NCBI RefSeq assembly: GCF_002259745.1
Contig: NZ_MWWW01000005.1
Location: 62,060-126,059 of the forward strand
DNA: 64,000 nucleotides
Direction of reading: 5' to 3'
Origin: Bifidobacterium myosotis
GTDB taxonomy: Bacteria; Actinomycetota; Actinomycetes; Actinomycetales; Bifidobacteriaceae
Every line of letters starts with the position of its first letter. Position 1 is the stretch's first letter. The translations under genes and the position numbers were made by a program. Under the pieces are notes generated by a model, which was not told where the DNA came from, ran no database searches, and saw nothing but the letters and a program-made list of their open reading frames with translations. Below are positions 37,303-45,052 of the stretch, piece by piece.

Positions 37303-39848
37303 CCGACAGCAACCAGCCCTCACGCACGCCGGCGGGCTTCTTCGCCGCGCCCCGTACGGCACCCGGCAAAACCCCGGGCAGCATCCCCGTCGCCGCGGCC
37401 GGGTCGATCTCCGGTGCCACACTCGGCGCGACGGCGTCCACCACGACCGGATCATGGGCCGATTCCACCCACTCGGTCATCTGGATGACCCGTGGCGAAC
37501 TGCCCCACGGAGTCCATCATGCGCATCGGCAATGGGCCCGGAACCTCATTAGTCTGACGCTGGTGACGGTCATGATGCTCCTGGCCCTGGCCAACCTCAT
37601 CGATGTCTATGGCGACCCGATAGCTTGGGCCGCCGCCGGTGTTCCCGCCACACTGATCGGGGCGCTCATCGCATGCGCGGGCACCGTTCCAGCCCTGCGC
37701 CTGTGGTGGCAGCTGGTGTTTCTGGCGGTATCGCAATTCATATTGGGCCCGGTGATCGCACTCAATGGCACCACCACCGCCCATGTCGTGCCCTCACTCG
37801 ACACATTGAGCAAAGGATGGGCAGACACCTTCGGTTCGTTCAAATACCTCATTTCCATCACACCACCCATCGGCACCGCCGATGGCAGTCTCATGGCCCT
37901 CTGGACCATGGGATTGTGGCTCACCTTCCTGGCCGGCATATTCGCCGTCCAAGGCAATGCATGGCTTTCGCTGGCCGGAGTGCCGCCGCTGGTGGCCGCC
38001 ATGGCCCTCAGCGCGCTGCTCGGCACCGGCACCGGCTGGCAACGCCCCCTGTGCGGCACGGCATTCGCGTTGCTGCTCATCATCTGGCTGTCCTGGCGTC
38101 TCGAGCTGTTCGAATGGGGACGCTGGCTGTCCAGCCTTATCATCGTGGCGCTGGCCATCGGACTCGCGGCCGGCGGCACCACGCTGACGTCGCAGCCGCG
38201 CTTGGTGCTCAGGGACCGGTACAACCCTCCGCTGAGCCCCTATGACTACACCAGCCCCCTCAGTGGCATGCGATCCTATATCAAGGATCATAAGAAGGAC
38301 GTGCTGCTCACGGCCACCAATCTGCCCGCCGGTACGCCGGTAAGGCTCGCGGTGATGGACCGTTTCGACGGTTCGGTGTGGAATCTGTCCGATTCCAGTG
38401 AGGCTGCCGGCTCCTCGAATTACGAGCGCGTGGGCACGAGCATCGCCACGAAGGAACAGGGCTACCCGTTCACCGCGACCTTCACCGTGAACAAGGGGCT
38501 CGCGGACTCCTGGCTGCCGTTGGCGGGCATGGCCACCGGCGTCCGATTCACGTCGTCCGGCGAGAACACCTTCTATTACAACGCCGACACCGATTCGGCG
38601 ATCATCCCTTCCGGCACCCATGAGGGAATGACCTATACGGAATCGGGCATCATCCCAGTCAAACCGACCGACAAGCGGATCAACCAAGCCAAGGCGTCCC
38701 GCGTCAGTCAGCCCGAAGCCCGTGAGGTCCCTGATTCGGTGAGCAAACTGGCCACATCCATAGCCGGCGGTCAGGCCTCAGGCGGGGCCGCGGCAACCGC
38801 GCTGGCCGATACGCTCAGGGAGTCCGGTTGGTTCTCCCACGGTCTTCAGGGCGATTACCCTTCGGAGGCCGGCCATGGCAACTACCGGGTGAACAAGCTG
38901 CTCGCCGGCACCGCCATGGTGGGAGACTCCGAGCAATACGCCTCCGCCATGGCGCTCATGGCCCGCGAACTGGGACTGCCCTCCCGCGTGGTGATGGGAT
39001 TCCTGCCCAAGAATCAGGAAGGCGATATCACCGATGCGCGCACGAAGAAGACGACGGGCAATACCACGGTCACCGAATTCACCGGCAACGACGTGACCGC
39101 ATGGGTGGAAATCAAATTGCAGGGATTGGGATGGGTGGCCTTCTATCCCACTCCCAAGGAGACCAAGATTCCCGACGAAAACCAGAATCTGACCCCGCCG
39201 AACCCGCAAACGCTGGTTCGTCAGCCTCCCGTGCCGCTCACCGACCCTCTGCGCGACAAAACCCAGGCCAAGGGGCAAAGCTCACTGGCCGGCGCTGATG
39301 CCGACGCCGACTCGGCGAACCTGTTCTGGACCCGATTCCAGAGGGTGGCGGGAGCCGTGGCGCTGTATGGCAGCCCGCTGTGGGCCCTGCTTATCCTGTG
39401 TGGCCTGATTCTTCTGATCAAGGCCCTCGCTCTGGCCCGCGCGAGGCGTCATGGCAGCCCGCAAACCCGTGTGGCCGCCGGCTGGAACGCCATCTCCTCC
39501 CTCGCCGAACAAAGCGGCATCACCCCCAAGGGCACCAGACGCGACCAGGCCGAGTCCATAGCCCGCCAGCTCGGCACCGGCGGACAGGCCCTCACCCAGT
39601 TGGGGCGCGAAGCCGATTACGCTTCGTTCTCCGGCAAGGCGGTACTGTCCAGTCAGGCCGCCGCATACTGGCGGAGCGTGGACCGGCTGCGTAAAACCAT
39701 GCTCGCATCCCTGCCCGCCTTACGGCGTCTGAAGACCAGACTTTCGTTGAAAAGCGTGGTTATACTGTCCAGTAGGCGCGCCGACAGATCGAAGCGGCAA
39801 CGCACGGCAACGAGGGCGCGCACACCCAAGAAGGGGACGAAATCATGA
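37299..39848 (+). CDS. Transglutaminase-fold membrane protein, probably a pseudoenzyme
   Basis: 849 residues: a cytoplasmic tail, about six transmembrane helices (residues ~85-300), a large extracellular region with a transglutaminase-like core (~515-630), a Pro-rich stretch, another helix (~682-710) and a cytoplasmic tail. The core aligns by eye with the bacterial transglutaminase motif. However, the Cys position is Ser544 (MVGDSEQYASAMALMARELG), the His before AWVE is Thr600 (NDVTAWVEIK), and the Asp of DPT is Tyr616 (VAFYPTP). The codons are TCC, ACC and TAT. With all three triad residues replaced, thiol catalysis is not expected; the domain may bind peptide or peptidoglycan. The gene is the tgm position of the PFNA cluster and overlaps both neighbours by ATGA. 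Confidence 0.88.
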   Translation: MTDSNQPSRTPAGFFAAPRTAPGKTPGSIPVAAAGSISGATLGATASTTTGSWADSTHSVIWMTRGELPHGVHHAHRQWARNLISLTLVTVMMLLALANLIDVYGDPIAWAAAGVPATLIGALIACAGTVPALRLWWQLVFLAVSQFILGPVIALNGTTTAHVVPSLDTLSKGWADTFGSFKYLISITPPIGTADGSLMALWTMGLWLTFLAGIFAVQGNAWLSLAGVPPLVAAMALSALLGTGTGWQRPLCGTAFALLLIIWLSWRLELFEWGRWLSSLIIVALAIGLAAGGTTLTSQPRLVLRDRYNPPLSPYDYTSPLSGMRSYIKDHKKDVLLTATNLPAGTPVRLAVMDRFDGSVWNLSDSSEAAGSSNYERVGTSIATKEQGYPFTATFTVNKGLADSWLPLAGMATGVRFTSSGENTFYYNADTDSAIIPSGTHEGMTYTESGIIPVKPTDKRINQAKASRVSQPEAREVPDSVSKLATSIAGGQASGGAAATALADTLRESGWFSHGLQGDYPSEAGHGNYRVNKLLAGTAMVGDSEQYASAMALMARELGLPSRVVMGFLPKNQEGDITDARTKKTTGNTTVTEFTGNDVTAWVEIKLQGLGWVAFYPTPKETKIPDENQNLTPPNPQTLVRQPPVPLTDPLRDKTQAKGQSSLAGADADADSANLFWTRFQRVAGAVALYGSPLWALLILCGLILLIKALALARARRHGSPQTRVAAGWNAISSLAEQSGITPKGTRRDQAESIARQLGTGGQALTQLGREADYASFSGKAVLSSQAAAYWRSVDRLRKTMLASLPALRRLKTRLSLKSVVILSSRRADRSKRQRTATRARTPKKGTKS

Positions 39849-40909
39849 GGTCAGGTTCCATCCGCACCGCAATCGCCAGCGACGTGGGCCTGAGGCGCCG
39901 GAACAATCAGGACAGCGGCATCGCGCGTCGTGGCGTATACGTGGTCTGTGACGGCATGGGCGGCGGCATGGGCGGCGAACGGGCGAGCAGACTTGCCGTG
40001 GAACGGCTCGCCCGGCTCGCCGACCAGCCCGAACGAGGACGTGACGATATCGACAACGCTTTGGCCGAAGCCCAACACGACATTCTGGCTCTGGGACTGG
40101 AGCTCGGCGGCGTGGCCGGTACCACGATTTCCGGTCTGATCCTGCCGACCGTCCCGTCCGAGGCATCCTCTCCTTCCAAGATGAGCATCCCTTCTGAGGC
40201 GACCTCCCCGTCCAAGGAGACCGCGACAGCTACGCCAACCTCAACGAATACGCGAGCGGAAACGTCCACAGCGACCGCAACGACCGCTAACCCCGAGCCG
40301 GCCAAGGCCTCGCGCGAATTCATCGATCAGGCCTATGTCGTCAACATAGGGGATTCACGCACCTACCACATGAATCCACTGCCCCGGACCGACGCGGATG
40401 CAGAGCCGACGACGACCGATGATGGACTCACCGATGTCACGCCGTTATGGGACGCCACCTCGCTCACACGCATCACGAGGGACCATTCGCAGCGTCAGGA
40501 GGCCATCGATTCGGGCCGCATGCTGCCGGAAGTGGCCGAGGCCACGATTCCACGCAATATCATCACCCAATGTCTGGGCGACCCGAACGGCATCAAGCCG
40601 GATGTCTACGTAGCGGACATGGTCGGACGGTTCATCGTCTGCTCGGATGGATTGCACGGCGAGGTTCCCGATGATCGCATCGCCGCCATCGCCGCAGCCC
40701 ACGCCAACCCGCAGGAAGCCGTGGACGCCCTGCTGGCCGCCGCACTCAATGCGGGCGGCACGGACAACATCACTGTGATTGTGGTCGATATGCCACCGGT
40801 CTCCCCCAAGCATCACGCCTTCAGCGCCTACAGGCTGAACGTGGGTGAGGAAATCGGCGTCATCGAAGACTCAACACTGCAAACACTACGAACGTTGCGT
40901 TCGGCATAG
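39845..40909 (+). CDS. PP2C-family Ser/Thr protein phosphatase
   Basis: A 354-residue cytoplasmic metal-dependent phosphatase, the expected antagonist of the cluster kinase. Motifs: VGLRRRNNQDSG, VVCDGMGGGMGGERAS (metal-binding Asp), YVVNIGDSRTYHM, ITRDHSQRQE, IVCSDGLHGEVPD and GGTDNITVIVVDM, all as in bacterial PrpC/PstP. A ~60-residue Ser/Thr/Ala/Pro-rich insertion (residues ~98-158, e.g. SEATSPSKETATATP) interrupts the fold between the early beta strands and the GDSR motif. Unlike mycobacterial PstP there is no transmembrane helix. The ATGA overlap with the preceding gene indicates coupled translation. Confidence 0.9.
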   Translation: MRSGSIRTAIASDVGLRRRNNQDSGIARRGVYVVCDGMGGGMGGERASRLAVERLARLADQPERGRDDIDNALAEAQHDILALGLELGGVAGTTISGLILPTVPSEASSPSKMSIPSEATSPSKETATATPTSTNTRAETSTATATTANPEPAKASREFIDQAYVVNIGDSRTYHMNPLPRTDADAEPTTTDDGLTDVTPLWDATSLTRITRDHSQRQEAIDSGRMLPEVAEATIPRNIITQCLGDPNGIKPDVYVADMVGRFIVCSDGLHGEVPDDRIAAIAAAHANPQEAVDALLAAALNAGGTDNITVIVVDMPPVSPKHHAFSAYRLNVGEEIGVIEDSTLQTLRTLRSA

Positions 40910-40937
40910 CCGAACGGGAGTCAAGGAGGAATTACCC

Positions 40938-41855
40938 ATGGTCGATTACGATGCCGCGGTCGCCGCCGTACAGGACCCGAACGCAGATCCGGTGCTGCTG
41001 GCGAAAATCGCCTACGAAAACCCGGAATTCGGCGCCAATGTGGCGGTGAACCCCCGATGCTATCCGGGACTGAAGCGCTGGCTCGCCGAGTTCGGCGACG
41101 AACGCGCCCGCGAGACGCTGGCGCAGATCGGATTCACTGCCGATGCCATCGGAGGCCCGGTGGTCGATAGGGAGACGGCCGAATCCGACAATCCGCAGAG
41201 TTCGCAGACCGCATATGCCGGCGACACGTCCTCCGTCGAAACAGGCGCGGCGGGCGAAGAACCCTCCCCCGATACGCAAACGCAGGAAGTCGGCCCAGAC
41301 GCACCGGAGTATTCGGCTGAGGCCTCTTCGGCCCAGACACCCTCCGCCCCGGCCGCGTCGGAATCGTACGCAGCCGCCGACATGGCTTCGGATGCCGCGT
41401 CTTACGGCGGGAACAATGGTGCATGGACGCCGGCAGATAATCAGGCCACCGCCAACGACGCGCCTCAGCATGAGGTATACGCCGATTTGCAGTCCGTCTC
41501 GGACCTACCGGCGGACGCCTCCGCATACGGCACCGATCAATCCGGGGCCGCCGACGTCACCGGCGCCGCTCCGACGAACGATTCGTATGCCGCGTATGCC
41601 CAGACCGCCGCGCAACCCACTGCCACCCCCGTCCAGCCGGTCTTCGAGGAGCCGGTGGTGACCAACCCCTATGGATTCACCGTGCAGCTCGCACTGACCA
41701 CCACCGATCAGATGCAAATCGCCCAGATCGCCCAATATGCGCCCGAACTGCGTGTGTGCATCGCGCGCAATCCCAATACGTATCCCGCACTGCTGGACTG
41801 GCTCGCCCAATTGGGCGATCCGGCGATCAATGCCGCCCTGGCCTCCCGCCAGTAA
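40938..41855 (+). CDS. Variant leucine-rich-repeat (LRV-type) domain protein
   Basis: 305 residues from the ATG at 40938, preceded by AAGGAGGA; the frame extends upstream into the phosphatase gene but without a ribosome site. Two similar helical domains of ~55 residues lie at the ends: one with LLAKIAYENPEFGANVAVNP and YPGLKRWLAEFGD, the other with IAQIAQYAPELRVCIARNP and YPALLDWLAQLGD. These resemble variant leucine-rich repeats common in bifidobacterial and other actinobacterial proteins. The ~150 residues between them are a disordered acidic Ala/Ser/Thr/Glu/Tyr-rich linker with many candidate phosphosites. Position between phosphatase and FHA genes suggests an adaptor or kinase substrate (inference). 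Confidence 0.75.
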   Translation: MVDYDAAVAAVQDPNADPVLLAKIAYENPEFGANVAVNPRCYPGLKRWLAEFGDERARETLAQIGFTADAIGGPVVDRETAESDNPQSSQTAYAGDTSSVETGAAGEEPSPDTQTQEVGPDAPEYSAEASSAQTPSAPAASESYAAADMASDAASYGGNNGAWTPADNQATANDAPQHEVYADLQSVSDLPADASAYGTDQSGAADVTGAAPTNDSYAAYAQTAAQPTATPVQPVFEEPVVTNPYGFTVQLALTTTDQMQIAQIAQYAPELRVCIARNPNTYPALLDWLAQLGDPAINAALASRQ

Positions 41856-41882
41856 CGTCCAGCGAAGGAAAGGACAGCGATC

Positions 41883-42584
41883 ATGGCCTTCATCCCCTAT
41901 CCCCCGGCACCGGAATTCGGCTGGTATGAGGACGACCGGTCCACAGTGGATTCCGTTGCAGACGTACCCGAATCATCAACGGCATCAGTGACACCAGCAG
42001 CACCCGAATCATCAACCGTATCGGGATCAGCAGCACCAGCCACATCCGAATCATCAGCCGCAGCATCAGCATCCGAATCATCCGCAGCACCCTCATCATC
42101 AGCCATATCAACCGCACCCGAACCATCCTCAGCACCCGAATCCGGCCCGGCCCATGCGGACATCACGCCCCATGCCGCCGAAGACGACATCTCGGATTGG
42201 GACAGCACGGTGCTCTCCTCCGCCTTCACGTCGAAGGCCCCGCAGAAGACGTATCTGCTTCACAACGACGTCACCGGCCAGACCATCGTGATCGACAAGA
42301 GCACGTTGCTGGGCCGCAAGCCGTCCATGGACGTGCCGCAGGGCGCCAAGGCGGAGCGTGTGGAGGACCCGACGCGCACCACGTCACGCAACCATGCCGC
42401 CATCAGCATCGATACGGATGGCGCGCTGTGGATCGAAGACTACGGTTCGCTCAACGGCACCTACATCATCCAGGACGGGCAGGAGACCCAGGTGGTCAAA
42501 GGCGCGCCAAGGCAGCTCGAGGCCCCGTCCACCGTCCGTATCGGAGACCAGTTCTTCCACTTCACCGAACAGACCGAACAGTAG
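41883..42584 (+). CDS. FHA-domain protein (phosphothreonine reader)
   Basis: 233 residues, start preceded by GAAGGAAAGGA. The N-terminal ~100 residues are a low-complexity Ser/Ala/Glu/Pro tract built from repeated PESS/SESS words. The C-terminal ~115 residues are an FHA domain with the core residues LLGRKPSMD (Gly-Arg), TTSRNHAAISI (Ser..His) and YGSLNGTYI (Ser-Leu-Asn-Gly-Thr). FHA domains bind phosphothreonine peptides, so this protein should read marks made by the kinase at the head of the cluster. It is the last gene of the plus-strand run and converges with an MFS exporter gene. Confidence 0.9.
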   Translation: MAFIPYPPAPEFGWYEDDRSTVDSVADVPESSTASVTPAAPESSTVSGSAAPATSESSAAASASESSAAPSSSAISTAPEPSSAPESGPAHADITPHAAEDDISDWDSTVLSSAFTSKAPQKTYLLHNDVTGQTIVIDKSTLLGRKPSMDVPQGAKAERVEDPTRTTSRNHAAISIDTDGALWIEDYGSLNGTYIIQDGQETQVVKGAPRQLEAPSTVRIGDQFFHFTEQTEQ

Positions 42585-42593
42585 CGCGGAACA

Positions 42594-42650
42594 GGTGGAA
42601 TAGCGGTAGCACAGTCCCTGCGCCACCGTCATTCCACCGTCATTCCACCG
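42594..42650. terminator. Possible bidirectional terminator between the FHA and MFS genes
   Basis: GGTGGAAT (42594-42601) pairs with ATTCCACC (42631-42638), which is repeated at 42642-42649 as part of a direct ATTCCACCGTC duplication. The loop is long and there is no T-run, so termination is only a suggestion from the convergent layout. Confidence 0.3.
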
Positions 42651-44159
42651 TCACGCACGGATGGCGGTGCCGTCATCGCCGGCATCACCATCCGACACCT
42701 CGAACAGTTCGGGTGACTTGCGTACAGAGAAGCGGAACATCAGCGCCGCCAGCACCACGCCGAACACCGCCATCGCGGCGAACACCCACATGCTCTGCGC
42801 GAACGCGCCACGATTGGCCACCGGCGCATCCAAGCCATCGGCCGATGCCATCATGACGAATTCGGAGAGCAGCGCACTGGCGACGGCCGTGCCTATGGCA
42901 CCGGCAAGCTGCTGCACGGTGTTCATCACCGCCGACCCGTCGGCATTGAGACGTGCCGGCAGCTGGTTCAAGGCATGGGTCTGGTCGGGCACGAGCACGA
43001 ATCCGCTGAACGTCATGAACAGCATGTAGGCCACGGCGACCGCCCACACGTTGGAGGCGCCGACGATAAGCGCGACGTCCACAAGTGTCACTCCCACGAA
43101 TCCCGGCAGGATGAACTTCGGCGGAAAATGGTTCTTCAGCGCACCTCCGATCATCGGGGCGGCCACCGCACCGGCCACGGCACCGGGCAGCAGCACGAGG
43201 GCCGCGTTCATGGACCCCATGCCCTGACCGCGCTGCAGCAGGATCGGCAGCAGGAAGTTCACGCCGAGCACTCCGCCCGAACTCATGAGCAGGATGAGCA
43301 TGCCCAGCGCGAAGCCGCCGTAGGCGAACACGCGCACTTCAATCAGCGGATGCGCCATATGCAGCTGCACCGCAGCGAACACCGCCAACACCGCGACACT
43401 GCCGATCAGCACGACCCAGAAGCGCCAGTCGCCGTTCCATGTGGCGAAGAAGCTCACCGACACGATCAATCCGGCAAGTCCCAAAGCCACCAGCAGCAAG
43501 GACGGCACACTGATCGAGGCCTCCTCACCCTTGCGAATGTCGGGGATCGTGGTCACGCCCATCAGGAACGACACCAGCAGGAACGGCAACATCGTGTAGA
43601 AGATCCAATGCCAGTCGAGGTATTCCATGACCACACCGCCGAACACCGGTCCCACGGCCGGCGCCGCGCATGTGACCAGACTCACGATGCCCAGCATGGC
43701 CCCTCGCTGTTCCAACGGCGCCTTCTCCAGAATGATGTTGGTGATCAGCGGCAGCGAGATGCCGGTGCCAAGGGCCATGACCAGACGGGCGGCCAGCAAC
43801 ATCGGGAAGTTCACGGCGCATGCGCCCAGCACCGTGCCGGCGGTGAAAATGGACACCGCCGCGACGAACAACGCCTTGGTGGCAAACCGTCGCACCATGA
43901 ACGGAGAACTTGGAATCGCCACGGAGAGCAAGAGCAGGTAGCCGGTGGTGAGCCATTGCACCACCGAGGCGTCAATTGCGAACTCTTCCATCAATGTGGA
44001 GTAGGCGATGTTGAGCGAGGTCTCGGACAGGATGCCAAGGAAGGTGAGGATCGCCAGCGAGACCACCGCGATGACGATTCCGCCCGCAACCGGCCGCTTG
44101 CCGCCGTCACCGGCTTCGGGTACGCCGGCCGGTGAACCATGATGTACCGTTTCGGTCAT
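42651..44159 (-). CDS. DHA2-type MFS drug exporter
   Basis: 502 residues with about 14 predicted helices (EmrB/QacA type). Recognisable pieces are ETSLNIAYSTLMEEF in helix 1, VVQWLTTGYLLLLSVAIP, LGTGISLPLITNIILEKAP and the motif C-like PAVGPVFGGVVMEYLDWHWIF, which marks proton-driven drug antiporters. The ATG at 44159 overlaps the MarR stop as ATGA, so the exporter is co-translated with its probable regulator. Substrates unknown. Confidence 0.9.
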   Translation of the reverse strand: MTETVHHGSPAGVPEAGDGGKRPVAGGIVIAVVSLAILTFLGILSETSLNIAYSTLMEEFAIDASVVQWLTTGYLLLLSVAIPSSPFMVRRFATKALFVAAVSIFTAGTVLGACAVNFPMLLAARLVMALGTGISLPLITNIILEKAPLEQRGAMLGIVSLVTCAAPAVGPVFGGVVMEYLDWHWIFYTMLPFLLVSFLMGVTTIPDIRKGEEASISVPSLLLVALGLAGLIVSVSFFATWNGDWRFWVVLIGSVAVLAVFAAVQLHMAHPLIEVRVFAYGGFALGMLILLMSSGGVLGVNFLLPILLQRGQGMGSMNAALVLLPGAVAGAVAAPMIGGALKNHFPPKFILPGFVGVTLVDVALIVGASNVWAVAVAYMLFMTFSGFVLVPDQTHALNQLPARLNADGSAVMNTVQQLAGAIGTAVASALLSEFVMMASADGLDAPVANRGAFAQSMWVFAAMAVFGVVLAALMFRFSVRKSPELFEVSDGDAGDDGTAIRA

Positions 44160-44650
44160 GACATCCTCGTTTCCTGGTATTCGTCCATCTGGTATTCGTC
44201 CATGAGACGCAGCGTTTCGTTCAACGTGCGCACGGTGGTCTCGCATTGTTCGACGGTCAGCCCACTCAGCACATGACTCAGTCGCGCGTGGTATTCCTCC
44301 ACGTACACGCGACGGAGCTCACGCCCGCGCGCGGTAAGGGTGAGCGTCACCGCGCGGCGGTCGGACGCATCGGCATGTTTGACGAGCAGTCCCAGCTGGG
44401 CCATCTCCCCCACCAGTTTCGTGATCGATGGCGTGGTGACGCCCAGAAACGCGCTCACGTCGCCCACGCGCGCGGCACCCACGTCCTGTCCGCCGGGCTC
44501 ATTGAGATGCCAGACAGCGTCGATGATGTGGATGTACCGCGGTTTCAGCCCTTTCGGCAGGGCAGGCATCAGTTCGGTGACGGTCTTCGCCTTCCAGCAG
44601 GCGTCCAGCAGCCGACGGACCTCCTCCACCGGCAGCTCGGTGTTCCCCAT
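44156..44650 (-). CDS. MarR-family transcriptional regulator
   Basis: A 164-residue winged-helix repressor-type protein. The DNA-recognition region is VGDVSAFLGVTTPSITKLVGEM, and the wing is ASDRRAVTLTLTARGREL, the classic MarR D-x-R-x-x-x-V-x-L-T pattern. N- and C-terminal helices would form the dimer interface. It is first in a two-gene operon with a DHA2 exporter and divergent from a second one. A perfect inverted repeat sits 18 bases upstream of its start, suggesting autorepression. Confidence 0.92.
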   Translation of the reverse strand: MGNTELPVEEVRRLLDACWKAKTVTELMPALPKGLKPRYIHIIDAVWHLNEPGGQDVGAARVGDVSAFLGVTTPSITKLVGEMAQLGLLVKHADASDRRAVTLTLTARGRELRRVYVEEYHARLSHVLSGLTVEQCETTVRTLNETLRLMDEYQMDEYQETRMS

Positions 44651-45052
44651 GTGTCACACCCCCTAATTAGTTACTATTGATAATTACTGCAAGTAACTAT
44701 ATAGGGACATGCAGGGACATAAAAGCCGGGCACGCGCCAAACGGCCCACCATTCGCCGGACAAACCACCACTCGCCAAACAGTCACCACCCGCCGGGCAC
44801 AGCGACCCTCCCGCCACGAGCTCGCCCTACCCGCCGAGGACCGACCCGGTGGTCTCGATACACATGCCAGCCCAGTATGCCGAGTACCACCCGTCTGAGG
44901 ACCAACCACCCACCCCATCCAACAAAACGACGGAGAAACAGGCGCGGGCATGATCGCGCCCGTGGGCAATCGCATCATTACAATGACATGCGGCATGCGA
45001 TGGATTCGCACCGAATGCCGCTTCCAGATGTCACATGGAGGATGAAGCACCC
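44651..45052. other. Divergent control region between marR and the second exporter
   Basis: About 400 bases without a gene. The marR-proximal end holds the operator described separately. The rest is GC-rich with many CACC words and offers no clear promoter for the exporter gene. Confidence 0.5.
44668..44699. promoter_or_regulatory. Probable MarR operator
   Basis: TAGTTACT (44668-44675) and AGTAACTA (44692-44699) form a perfect 8-bp inverted repeat with a 16-base spacer; AATTACT inside the spacer is a third half-site-like word. On the minus strand TTGCAG and TAATTA, 17 bases apart, could be a marR promoter lying within it. This AT-rich palindrome in GC-rich DNA is typical of MarR targets. Confidence 0.7.

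Noticed and set aside
40845-40937. Earlier start for the LRV protein gene
   Set aside because: The extension overlaps the end of the phosphatase gene and has no ribosome site, while AAGGAGGA is correctly placed before 40938.
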